Assembly (NCBI GenBank): GCA_963625535.1
Contig: CAVFUK010000125.1
Coordinates: 1-22,946 of the forward strand
Length of the DNA: 22,946 nt
From: Phocaeicola_A sp963625535
GTDB lineage: Bacteria; Bacteroidota; Bacteroidia; Bacteroidales; Bacteroidaceae
Direction of reading: 5' to 3'
Shown: positions 14,585 through 22,459 of the stretch, in pieces
Numbering within the stretch: the first letter of the stretch is position 1
How the letters are laid out: the number at the start of each line of letters is the position of its first letter
Made by a program: the position numbers and the translations under genes
Notes under the pieces: model-generated
Told to the model about the DNA's origin: nothing
Seen by the model: only the letters and a program-made list of their open reading frames with translations
The model's database searches: none

Positions 14585-16540
14585 CTAATCCACTATCTTG
14601 CCGTTATCCATTGTGAAGCTGACGAGCTCCCTGCCTTCGACGGTCTTCAGACGGAATGTGTATTTTCCGGTGAATCCCTTCTCAACGATTTCTGTGCTGT
14701 AACCGGCGATGGCATTCTTTATTCCGTTGAACACCACCTTAGCGCCGTTCTCCACTTCAGTGTTGTCGTGTCCGTAGTACGCGAACTCGTTGTTCCAAGT
14801 CTTGCTATACTGATCCTTGAGCACGTTCTGCAGGTTGTTGTCCGAGCACGTGATGATGAAGTTCTCGTAAGCACGGTTCGGCTGTGTCAGCTCGATGTAG
14901 TGAACCTGTGTGGGGTGCACTCTCAGCTCGAGGTCATACTTACTGATGTTCAAGTCGGTTATCTCCGTGAAGTCGGTGGCCTTCAGGTAGAACGGGAGGC
15001 TCTGTGACTTTGGGTTAGCCACTTTCACAACCCATGTGAACTCTGTTTGCCAATCGGTTCTCTGGAACGTTGCGACCAAATCGTGCTCCATATAGAAGAA
15101 CGGGAAGTCATATACGGTGTACGTTCTGGGCACGATACCCGATATGTTCCATTTGGTCACAGGACCTTCTTCCTTGTGCGTGATCATCATCGACGGATGC
15201 GAATGGCTGTTGCTCTCGGAGAAGCTTACGCCACCAGAGATACCGCCATTGAGTCCTGTAGAGTTGAAACCGAGGTTTCCTGAGAGTGAGCAGCTGAAGC
15301 CTGTGGAGTAGGTGGATGATCCGCTGACGTCGGTCTTTGGCGAAGCATCGATGAGCTCTGCGTTGCTTGGGCTCACCTCTTTATATTTGTCGACAATCTC
15401 GCCGGTGAAGTTGAAAGCACTCATGTAAGTACCGTACCATGCGTCACGTTCTGAGCTGGACCAGCGACCAGACGTACTGCCGTCGTCGAAAACAACCACT
15501 TTGTTGGCCACAATCCAATCTCTATGTCCTCCGGGGCAACCCATTGCTGAGCAGTGGAAGTTAGGCCGCAAGCGGATGAAGTAGTAGTCGGCGTCCTTGT
15601 CGAAATCGTATGCGCTGTAGATGGTGTAAACCAACTCATACCGAAGGGTTTTTCCCATAGCGCGGCTCGGACCCACTTGTTCCTGAATCACCACGCGGTT
15701 GCCCTGCATGTACTTCTCGATGGTGGCTTGAGCGTCGTCAACGCGGGTAGCAAGTCCCGCAGGCTCCATGTCGGCCTCTCCGTCTTCGTTCATCCATGTC
15801 ACGAGCATGTCGGTAGCCTCACCACGGTCGTAGTCGGTGGCCTCATAGTCAGCCGCGATGCACGCATCCTCGATGATCTCACCATCGACATCAGCCTTAA
15901 ACGTTGAGCTCTTGTCGGACACCTCAATCATAGTGTCGAGGTCGCGCACCACATACAAGTCGTGTTTGCGGAAGGCGAGCACTGATGTGCCGTCGTACAC
16001 ATCCTGAATGTTGAGTTGCTTCAGCGATGCCAGCTTGTCGAAGAAGCTGTAGGCCTGGCTCACGTCCTCGCCGTCGGCTATAAGACTCTTTATGGCTGTC
16101 ACTGCCTTTGTCTGCAGCTGCTCGATGTCGCCCATGTTAGGCTCGATGAGCACGAAGCAAGCGTCGTTCAGGTAGGCTTTCATCATCACCTTCATCTCCT
16201 CGTCGCTGAAATCCATGTGATAGTCGTTGGTGAACACGAAGGCTTGTGCGTCTTCGGAGATTGCTTTTGTCTGCTGCGTCATACGGTTGAGCACAGTAGC
16301 GTTGAAATCTGAGCCTTCGTTGCCGAGCACCACCGCTTTCTTGTCGAACTTCACGGTGCATTGGTCGGAAACTGGCAGGGCAGCAAGCTGTATCACATTC
16401 TCGGAGGTCGCGTCGGTGCCCTCACTGTTCGTGTCATCATCTTGGCAGGCTGTAAATACAGTTGCAGTCAGCATTAAACCCATAGCGATAGAAGCTGAGT
16501 ATCTAACTCCCTTCATCATGTTTGTCTTGTTCGTCTTCAT
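14585..16540 (-). CDS. Surface lipoprotein with leukocidin/hemolysin-like pore-forming region
   Basis: I choose ATG 16540 (651 residues), which begins MKTNKTNMMK and leads to a lipobox TVFTAC (Cys32); an ATG at 16603 would only lengthen the leader. QDDD after the Cys fits the acidic surface-export signal of Bacteroidetes lipoproteins. Residues about 45-290 are not recognised. From about 295 the protein resembles the leukocidin/alpha-hemolysin beta-barrel toxin family. A beta-rich core (YELVYTIYSAYDFDKDADYY) is followed by a Gly/Ser-rich alternating stretch like a membrane-inserting stem (about 410-445: YSTGFSCSLSGNLGFNSTG, NGGISGGVSFSES). A rim-like part follows (YDFPFFYMEHDLVATFQRTD, TEFTWVVKV). 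A further beta-rich tail runs to 651. GC is visibly lower than in neighbours (47% versus 58% in one sample line each). It has its own promoter and terminator. The family call is by eye; another beta-sandwich lipoprotein is possible. Confidence 0.55.
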   Translation of the reverse strand: MKTNKTNMMKGVRYSASIAMGLMLTATVFTACQDDDTNSEGTDATSENVIQLAALPVSDQCTVKFDKKAVVLGNEGSDFNATVLNRMTQQTKAISEDAQAFVFTNDYHMDFSDEEMKVMMKAYLNDACFVLIEPNMGDIEQLQTKAVTAIKSLIADGEDVSQAYSFFDKLASLKQLNIQDVYDGTSVLAFRKHDLYVVRDLDTMIEVSDKSSTFKADVDGEIIEDACIAADYEATDYDRGEATDMLVTWMNEDGEADMEPAGLATRVDDAQATIEKYMQGNRVVIQEQVGPSRAMGKTLRYELVYTIYSAYDFDKDADYYFIRLRPNFHCSAMGCPGGHRDWIVANKVVVFDDGSTSGRWSSSERDAWYGTYMSAFNFTGEIVDKYKEVSPSNAELIDASPKTDVSGSSTYSTGFSCSLSGNLGFNSTGLNGGISGGVSFSESNSHSHPSMMITHKEEGPVTKWNISGIVPRTYTVYDFPFFYMEHDLVATFQRTDWQTEFTWVVKVANPKSQSLPFYLKATDFTEITDLNISKYDLELRVHPTQVHYIELTQPNRAYENFIITCSDNNLQNVLKDQYSKTWNNEFAYYGHDNTEVENGAKVVFNGIKNAIAGYSTEIVEKGFTGKYTFRLKTVEGRELVSFTMDNGKIVD

Positions 16541-16685
16541 CTCATTCTCTTTTTTTTGAGTTTGACAATTAGGTTTATTAGTAGCATTTAATCCGATGCT
16601 CATTCGGTGTTTGCCTCGAAAGGCATTTGTTTTTTGTTAGTCTATTTCGTCCGTTACGACTTGTTTTTTGGTTATCTATCGACGG

Positions 16686-16716
16686 CAAAGGTAAGGACTA
16701 TTTTCATACCACCAAA
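16686..16716 (-). promoter_or_regulatory. Promoter of the leukocidin-like gene
   Basis: On the minus strand TTTG (16716-16713), exactly 19 bases, then TACCTTTG (16693-16686): the best match to the Bacteroidetes promoter consensus in this window. Transcription would start near 16680, leaving an unusually long leader of about 140 bases before ATG 16540. The leader contains two TTGTTTTTTG-like runs as read on the plus strand (about 16627 and 16662). Confidence 0.75.
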
Positions 16717-17050
16717 GAAAAATGGCGAAAAATTACAAATAAATTTCCAATAAGTGACAATTGTACACTCGAGCAAGGCCGCAAAGAGAGTCGGTCAAGA
16801 CCGTAAGAAGACACGATAAAGTCCTGAAGAATAGACGATTAATGTCCAAAATATGGATGTTTAAGCCCGAAAGGGCCATACCTTATATATATAGGCCTCT
16901 CCCAAGAAGGATGAGGGCATCGAACCGATAATCTATTCCAAAGGGCGAAAATCCTCGAAGGTCCACCGACATTCTGTGAAAGATTCCACGGAAACGCCCT
17001 GAAAGGTCCCCGAAAAATGAGCCTAGGGTCCAGGGTCTGAGAGCATAGGG

Positions 17051-17160
17051 TCTCCGAAAAGAGGTCTTGCGGTCTCTGAAAAGAAGGTTTGCGGTTTCTC
17101 AAATGAGGGCTTACTGTCTCTGAAAAGAGGTCTTGCGGTCTGCAGAAAGAGCGTCGTAAG
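17051..17160. repeat. Five tandem 22-base repeats
   Basis: Units start at 17051, 17073, 17095, 17117 and 17139, each exactly 22 bases and based on TCTCTGAAAAGAGGTCTTGC plus GG. The first and fourth differ at one base; the third and fifth are more diverged. A further degenerate unit may precede at 17029. The last unit runs into the hairpin at 17150-17191. Confidence 0.8.
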
Positions 17161-17191
17161 TAGGGAGAAGAAGCCCCTTGCCTACGACGCT
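17150..17191 (-). terminator. Candidate terminator hairpin downstream of fumarase
   Basis: AGCGTCGTA (17150-17158) pairs perfectly with TACGACGCT (17183-17191), with partial pairing further in (GGG with CCC-like bases). It is 96 bases after the fumarase stop on the minus strand and is not followed by a clear T tract, so termination is only suggested. Confidence 0.4.
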
Positions 17192-17286
17192 TGAGTGTAT
17201 CATCTGCCCGCCTCCATAGTCAGTGGGGGCACTTCAACGACCTCCCACTACCGTGGCCTGCGGTTCCATGTCAGCTTACGGCGAAC

Positions 17287-18927
17287 TTATTTCTTCGGAC
17301 TGATAGGCTTTATCTGTTTGAAGAAGTCGTTGCCCTTGTTGTCCACCAGGATGAATGCGGGGAAGTTCTCCACCTCAATCTTCCAGATGGCCTCCATGCC
17401 GAGCTCGGGATACTCCACGCACTCGATGCTCTTGATGTTGTTCTGTGCCAGGATGGCTGCAGGTCCACCGATGGAGCCGAGGTAGAAGCCGCCGTGCTTC
17501 TTGCAGGCGTCGGTCACCTGTTGGCTGCGGTTACCCTTGGCGAGCATAATCATGCTGCCGCCGTGGCTTTGGAAGAGGTCCACATAGGGATCCATACGTC
17601 CGGCAGTGGTCGGTCCCATGGAGCCGCAAGCCATTCCCTTCGGGGTCTTGGCAGGTCCGGCGTAGTAGATGGGGTGATCCTTGATGTACTGCGGCAGGTC
17701 CTCACCACGGTCGAGGCGCTCTTTCAGCTTAGCGTGTGCGATGTCGCGACCCACGATGATGGTGCCGTTCAGAGAGAGGCGTGTGGCAACAGGATATTTG
17801 CCCAGCTCCTCCAGAATCTCCGCCATCGGGCGGTTGAGGTCAATCTTCACGGCATTGCCTTCGCCTGTCTGGCGCAGCTCTTCGGGAATCAGCTCGCCTG
17901 GGTTGTCATCGAGTTTCTCTATCCAGATGCCGTCCTTGTTGATCTTGCACTTGATGTTGCGGTCGGCTGAGCAGGATACGCCCAAACCTACAGGGCAGGA
18001 TGCGCCGTGGCGTGGCAAGCGGATGATGCGCACGTCGTGAGCATAGTATTTACCGCCGAACTGAGCGCCCAAGCCGATGCGGTGAGCCTCGTCGAGCACT
18101 TGCTTCTCCAGCTCCACGTCGCGGAAGGCACGTCCGCCCTCGCTGCCTGTGGTGGGGAGTTCATCGTAGTAGTGTGTAGAGGCCAGCTTCACGGTGAGCA
18201 GGTTCTTCTCGGCCGATGTGCCGCCGATGACGAAGGCGATGTGGTAAGGCGGACAAGCTGCCGTGCCCAGGGTCTTCATCTTCTCCACGAGGAAGGGCAC
18301 CAATGTGGCAGGGTTGAGGATGGCCTTTGTCTCTTGGTAGAGGTAGGTCTTGTTGGCCGAGCCGCCGCCCTTGGTCACACAGAGGAAGCGGTATTCCATG
18401 CCCTCGGTGGCCTCGATGTCAATCTGTGCGGGGAGGTTGCACTTGGTGTTCACCTCTTCGTACATGCTCAGGGGAGCGTTCTGCGAGTAGCGCAGGTTCT
18501 CCTCGGTATAGGTCTTGTAGACGCCGAGCGAGAGGGCTTCCTCGTCGCAATAGCCTGTCCACACCTGTTGTCCCTTCTCGCCATGGACGATGGCCGTGCC
18601 GGTGTCCTGGCAGAAGGGGAGCATGCCTTTGCAGGCCACTTCGGCGTTGCGCAGGAAGGTGAGCGCCACATACTTGTCGTTGTCGCTGGCCTCGGGGTCG
18701 CTCAGTATCTTGGCCACCTGCAGGTTGTGCGAGCGGCGCAGCATGAACGACACGTCGCGGAAGGCGGCGTTAGCCATGGCTGTGAGGCCTTCCTTGGCCA
18801 CCTTCAGCACCGGAGTGCCTTCGAACTCGCCGACGGAGACGTAGTCCTTTGTCAGCAGATAATATTCTGTCTTGTCCTCTCCCAACTGGAAAGGAGCTTC
18901 GTACTTAAACGGAGGGGTTGTTGCCAT
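17287..18927 (-). CDS. fumA: Fumarate hydratase class I (4Fe-4S)
   Basis: The start at ATG 18927 (MATTPPFKYEAPF) gives 546 residues, normal for the single-chain class I fumarase; an ATG at 18960 lies very close to the -7 element and is less likely. It interconverts fumarate and L-malate in the cytoplasm. In anaerobic Bacteroidota this mainly serves the reductive branch leading to succinate. The three Cys ligands of the oxygen-sensitive iron-sulfur cluster are Cys106 (PFCQDTGTA), Cys225 (AACPPYHI) and Cys319 (GVSCSADR). Other family signatures include KGGGSANKTYLYQ, GGTSAEKNLL, LPTTGSEGG, GRDIAHAKL and the C-terminal YYAGPAKTPKGMACGSMGPT. It lies 55 bases downstream of the DUF4954 gene on the same strand but has its own -7 element. 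The fumA/fumB distinction cannot be made from sequence. Confidence 0.95.
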   Translation of the reverse strand: MATTPPFKYEAPFQLGEDKTEYYLLTKDYVSVGEFEGTPVLKVAKEGLTAMANAAFRDVSFMLRRSHNLQVAKILSDPEASDNDKYVALTFLRNAEVACKGMLPFCQDTGTAIVHGEKGQQVWTGYCDEEALSLGVYKTYTEENLRYSQNAPLSMYEEVNTKCNLPAQIDIEATEGMEYRFLCVTKGGGSANKTYLYQETKAILNPATLVPFLVEKMKTLGTAACPPYHIAFVIGGTSAEKNLLTVKLASTHYYDELPTTGSEGGRAFRDVELEKQVLDEAHRIGLGAQFGGKYYAHDVRIIRLPRHGASCPVGLGVSCSADRNIKCKINKDGIWIEKLDDNPGELIPEELRQTGEGNAVKIDLNRPMAEILEELGKYPVATRLSLNGTIIVGRDIAHAKLKERLDRGEDLPQYIKDHPIYYAGPAKTPKGMACGSMGPTTAGRMDPYVDLFQSHGGSMIMLAKGNRSQQVTDACKKHGGFYLGSIGGPAAILAQNNIKSIECVEYPELGMEAIWKIEVENFPAFILVDNKGNDFFKQIKPISPKK

Positions 18928-18968
18928 AATCTGTTTATAGTTTTTATGTTTGTTAGTCAATCATGTTG

Positions 18969-18976
18969 CAAAAGTA
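18969..18976 (-). promoter_or_regulatory. -7 element for fumarase
   Basis: TACTTTTG on the minus strand (18976-18969) matches TAnnTTTG and lies 41 bases before ATG 18927, at the very end of the DUF4954 gene's downstream spacer. No well-spaced TTTG is seen upstream (TTG at 19003-19001 is 24 bases away), so this is a moderate call. Confidence 0.45.
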
Positions 18977-18982
18977 CAAATT

Positions 18983-20896
18983 CTATTTACACAGCGACTG
19001 CAATAGAGGTCGCAAAATCTTGTCGGCCTCCGCTATTTTGCGGTCGAAGTGGTTGAATAGGTTTGTTGTGGCCTCCCTCAGCTCTTCGGGGTCCACGTCG
19101 GAGAATGCGGCCTCCTTGCGCAGGTCTGCCATCACGTCGTCCCTCCACTCGGCCAGCGCCTGTGTATAGTTGTCCATCAGCGCCAGCAGTTCCTTGTCGG
19201 CGATGCCGTCCGGTGAGCATTGCCACAGGCGGAACCAGTGGTCCACACGATCCGTCGCCTCGCCTTGCATTCGGCGGTAGGTGTCGTAGAATTCCTCCTC
19301 AGGAGCCTCACTCTCAGGTACATCTCTCATGCAGTCGGCCATGCGCGTCAGCGCATCCACGGGCATGGGCAGTCCGCAGAGGTCGGTCCATCCCTTCGAC
19401 AGGTCGGCCTCCTTCTCGAGGCCGGCGGGCAGTTGTCGCTCGCCTGTCAGATAGTGACGTCCCACCTGCATGAAATATTCGCCCCACAGGATGGTGAGCA
19501 TGCGGCGGTAGACTTTTATGCCTTTCGCCAAGGAGGTACGGCGAATGGACACTTGGTCCATGGTCACCACATCGTCCGTGGTGGATGTGGAGAGGGACTC
19601 CAGCCGCCTCAGCCCCTTCTGCACCTGCGCTATGAGCGCGGGGTTGAGCATTCCGTAGGTGTAGATGGTGTCCAGGCACAGTCCCTTCCGTCTAAAGTCA
19701 CGCTCCTCCCACTTGTGCATGTCGCGCCAGGTGCCGTAGGTGAAGCAGTTGGCTCCAGGCACAAGCCACACCTTGTCGTCCTCGCCGAAGAGGTACGAGA
19801 AGGGGAAGTCCGACGTGTCCGGATGGCAGGCTACCTTGCCCATGACCATGGAGAAGGCACCTATGTGGGCAGGCCACACGATGTGCGCACCCGAGGCAGT
19901 CTTGCATCCGCTCTCCAGGGTGCCGTGGTGCACAGGGCCCATTTTATAGAGGTGGTTGCTCATGTTGGTGCCGGAGCCCATGTTGGCAAAGGCCAGGCGG
20001 CACCCTATGAGCAGGGTGTTCTTGTGATGGCTCACGCTGAAGGGTCCCGCAAACACAGAGCAGGCCTCGCCATTTTCCATGTGGCAGTTGGCGAAGAAGA
20101 GGCTGTTGGTGGCGCTGAATCCGGAGCCTATGTAGGAGTGTTGTCCCACGAAGCAGTTCTGCAGCCTGGCTCCGTCCATCACTCTGGCTCCGGAGCAGAC
20201 AATGGTGCGGCGCAGGATACTGTTGTTGGTCACCAGCACAGGGTCCTTCAGTGAGCTGTTAATGGTCACTTCGAACAGTTCGAGAGCGTTTATCACCCTT
20301 GCCCATTCGCCCACGAAGGTGTTGGTGACATCCCGTGTGCGCAATATCTGGCAGTGGCTCTCTATGCGTCCACGATAATATTTAGGGCTGAGGAAGGAGA
20401 TGGCGGTTTGCCACCGATTGTGTATCTCCGGAAAGCTGAGCTGCATGAGCGCCTCCTGCGCGGAAAGGTCCTGATGTATGGTCACCGTGTAGCGCTTTCC
20501 TGTCTCGCTCAGCACCGACACTGATGTGCCATTGCCGAAAGTATTGGGGGAGACCATGTGCACGACACCCACGTCGGAGAGGCAACACTCGTCGCCGATG
20601 TCGTAGTTGGCAATGTAGGTGCCTATGTGTTCTATGAGGCAGTTGTTGCCCACGCTGACGTCGATGAGCGTCGCGTCGCGTATGCCCGATGGGCGCTTTA
20701 ATCTGGATTCGGTTTCTACGTCCTTGAGGAAGCAACCGAGCCGCACCGTCCCTTGGAAAGTGGTGCGCACCACAGCGTCGGGGTTGAAGTCGGGGTGAAC
20801 GGTCACCTTCTGCCAATCCTCAGCCCTGCAGTCTTGCTGGCAGAGTTGCTCTATCTCAGCTTTTGTGAGTGAGCGGTATGTCTGTTCCATATACAT
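18983..20896 (-). CDS. DUF4954 family protein with left-handed beta-helix-like region
   Basis: The protein has 637 residues (635 if the second Met, at 20890, is used: MEQTYRSLTKAEIEQL). It is a conserved Bacteroidetes protein of unknown function, which I recognise as DUF4954. The first two thirds carry many short turns like those of hexapeptide-repeat (left-handed beta-helix) proteins: IRDATLIDVSVGNNCLIEHIG, NNSILRRTIVCSGARVMDGA, LQNCFVGQHSYIGSGFSA, GAHIVWPAHIGAFSMVMG. Such folds are common in sugar-nucleotide acyltransferases and pyrophosphorylases, but no known catalytic motif is visible. The last third is helical and charged. There is no signal peptide, so it is cytoplasmic. It lies between HflX and fumarase on the same strand; no promoter was recognised in the 205-base gap before it. 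Confidence 0.8.
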   Translation of the reverse strand: MYMEQTYRSLTKAEIEQLCQQDCRAEDWQKVTVHPDFNPDAVVRTTFQGTVRLGCFLKDVETESRLKRPSGIRDATLIDVSVGNNCLIEHIGTYIANYDIGDECCLSDVGVVHMVSPNTFGNGTSVSVLSETGKRYTVTIHQDLSAQEALMQLSFPEIHNRWQTAISFLSPKYYRGRIESHCQILRTRDVTNTFVGEWARVINALELFEVTINSSLKDPVLVTNNSILRRTIVCSGARVMDGARLQNCFVGQHSYIGSGFSATNSLFFANCHMENGEACSVFAGPFSVSHHKNTLLIGCRLAFANMGSGTNMSNHLYKMGPVHHGTLESGCKTASGAHIVWPAHIGAFSMVMGKVACHPDTSDFPFSYLFGEDDKVWLVPGANCFTYGTWRDMHKWEERDFRRKGLCLDTIYTYGMLNPALIAQVQKGLRRLESLSTSTTDDVVTMDQVSIRRTSLAKGIKVYRRMLTILWGEYFMQVGRHYLTGERQLPAGLEKEADLSKGWTDLCGLPMPVDALTRMADCMRDVPESEAPEEEFYDTYRRMQGEATDRVDHWFRLWQCSPDGIADKELLALMDNYTQALAEWRDDVMADLRKEAAFSDVDPEELREATTNLFNHFDRKIAEADKILRPLLQSLCK

Positions 20897-20995
20897 TATA
20901 TATAATATAGTATAGGTTTAACGTTCGTTTCTATCTTATCGTTTTCCGTTCATCCTCTCCCCCACTTCGTAAGTTCGTCCTATCACGGGAACGTT

Positions 20996-21061
20996 CCTTC
21001 GTAGGGAGGTAGGGAACTCTCCTTTCCTCCTTAATCCCCCCTTCGTAGGGAGGTAGGGAAC
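20996..21061. repeat. Perfect 22-base direct repeat, two copies
   Basis: A 22-base sequence containing CTTCGTAGGGAGGTAGGGAA occurs identically at 20996-21017 and 21040-21061, 44 bases apart (two unit lengths), in the gap between HflX and DUF4954. The space between is pyrimidine-rich (CTCTCCTTTCCTCC, then TTAATCCCCC). The first copy can form a short stem, GTTCC (20993-20997) with GGAAC (21013-21017). Confidence 0.8.
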
Positions 21062-21095
21062 GTGGGAGGGGGACCGGAAATCTCGTCTATCCCTG

Positions 21096-22358
21096 TCAAC
21101 TGAGTTCTTCCTCGTCGTAGGTTTGGTAGAGGAAGTCGTTGTAGGGATACTTCTGCACGTGCAGCTCGCGCACCTTCTGGTAGAGCAGGGTCTTCAGCTC
21201 GTCGATGTTCTGTCGGTCGCGCGCGGAGATGAAGATGCAGTTGTCGTTGAGCCTTGCCATCCAGGTGCGCATGAGTTCCTCCAGCGACACGTTCTCGCGG
21301 GTGGGCGGTGTCAGGTCGTCGGGGTCTTTCTCCACGTAGGTGTAGGCGTCTATCTTGTTGAAGACGATCATGCAGGGTTTGTCGCTGCTGCCCAGGTCGG
21401 CGAGGGTCTTCTCCACCACCTTTATCTGTTCCTCGAAGTCGGGGTGCGAGATGTCCACCACGTGCACCAGCAGGTCGGCTTCGCGCACCTCGTCGAGGGT
21501 GGACTTGAAGGAGTCCACCAGGTCGGTAGGCAGCTTGCGGATGAACCCTACGGTGTCGGACAGCAGGAAGGGGAGGTTGTCTATGATGACCTTGCGCACC
21601 GTGGTGTCCAGTGTGGCGAAGAGTTTGTTCTCGGCGAACACATCGCTCTTGGCCAGCAGGTTCATCAGGGTGGACTTGCCCACGTTGGTGTATCCCACCA
21701 GCGCCACACGAATCAAGCGTCCGCGGTTCTTGCGTTGGGTGGTCTTCTGCTTGTCGATTTCCACCAGCTGTTGCTTCAGCAGCGACATGCGGTTGAGGAT
21801 GATACGGCGGTCCATCTCCAGCTGCGTCTCACCAGGTCCGCGCAGACCCACGGAGCCTCCCTTGCCGCTACCGGAACCACCGCCTTGCCGCTCGAGGTGA
21901 GTCCAGAGTCGTTGCAGGCGTGGCAACATGTACTTATATTGCGCCAGCTCCACCTGCGTCTTAGCGTTGGCGGTCTGTGCGCGCATGGCGAAGATGTCGA
22001 GTATGAGCGATGTGCGGTCCAGAATCTTCACCTTCAGTTCGCCTTCGATGTTGCGTATCTGTTTGGCGGAGAGCTCATCATCGAAGATGACCATGCCTAT
22101 CTCTTCGTCGGGGTTCTCCTCGCGTTCGCTGATATAAGCGCGAATCTCCTGCAGCTTACCTTTGCCCAGGTAGGTGACGGAGTTCGCTTGGTCCATCTTC
22201 TGGGTGAAGCGTTTCACCACCTCCGCGCCTGCCGTCTCTGCCAGAAAGGCGAGTTCGTCCAGGTATTCATTGGTTTTGCGTTCGTCCTGTTGTTGGGTTA
22301 TCAGACCCACGAGCACCGCCCGTTCGGTCTGTGCTTCCGATATGACAAATTCTTTCAT
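21096..22358 (-). CDS. hflX: GTPase HflX, ribosome-associated
   Basis: Starting at ATG 22358 (MKEFVISEAQTERAVLVGL) the protein has 420 residues, the usual length; an ATG ten codons upstream is less likely because related proteins begin near this point. The N-terminal HflX domain (about 1-155) contains YLGKGKLQEI and VIFDDELS. A Gly-rich linker leads to GLRGPGETQLEMDRR. The GTPase domain shows G1 GYTNVGKST (222-230), DTT (251-253), G3 DTVG (268-271), G4 NKID (334-337) and a G5-like SAR. HflX binds the 50S subunit and splits stalled or stress-arrested ribosomes. The gene has a promoter-like -7 element of its own upstream and precedes DUF4954 by about 200 bases. Confidence 0.96.
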   Translation of the reverse strand: MKEFVISEAQTERAVLVGLITQQQDERKTNEYLDELAFLAETAGAEVVKRFTQKMDQANSVTYLGKGKLQEIRAYISEREENPDEEIGMVIFDDELSAKQIRNIEGELKVKILDRTSLILDIFAMRAQTANAKTQVELAQYKYMLPRLQRLWTHLERQGGGSGSGKGGSVGLRGPGETQLEMDRRIILNRMSLLKQQLVEIDKQKTTQRKNRGRLIRVALVGYTNVGKSTLMNLLAKSDVFAENKLFATLDTTVRKVIIDNLPFLLSDTVGFIRKLPTDLVDSFKSTLDEVREADLLVHVVDISHPDFEEQIKVVEKTLADLGSSDKPCMIVFNKIDAYTYVEKDPDDLTPPTRENVSLEELMRTWMARLNDNCIFISARDRQNIDELKTLLYQKVRELHVQKYPYNDFLYQTYDEEELS

Positions 22359-22451
22359 GCGTTCTATTCTGTGCTTTATCTCCCCCACGGCAAGGCCTCA
22401 GTGCCCTGCGGGGTTCAATGTCAGTTATTTCATCGTTTATGATTGAAGGGA

Positions 22452-22459
22452 CAAAGGTA
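22452..22459 (-). promoter_or_regulatory. -7 element for hflX
   Basis: TACCTTTG on the minus strand (22459-22452) fits TAnnTTTG and is identical to that of the leukocidin-like gene. It lies 93 bases before ATG 22358. No good TTTG at the proper distance. Confidence 0.5.

Larger units (their letters stand above)
16717..17286. other. Gene-free gap between leukocidin-like gene and fumarase
   Basis: About 570 bases with no credible gene; an 87-residue open frame on the minus strand (16839-17102) runs through repeats and has no recognisable features. The right part holds the 22-base tandem array and a hairpin, listed separately. TATATATATA near 16883 is the only notable AT-rich patch. Confidence 0.5.

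Noticed and set aside
16839..17102. 87-residue minus-strand open frame
   Set aside because: It covers part of the 22-base repeat array, has no signal, motif or promoter.
21123..22442. 439-residue plus-strand open frame opposite hflX
   Set aside because: hflX on the minus strand has all GTPase motifs; the opposite frame has none.
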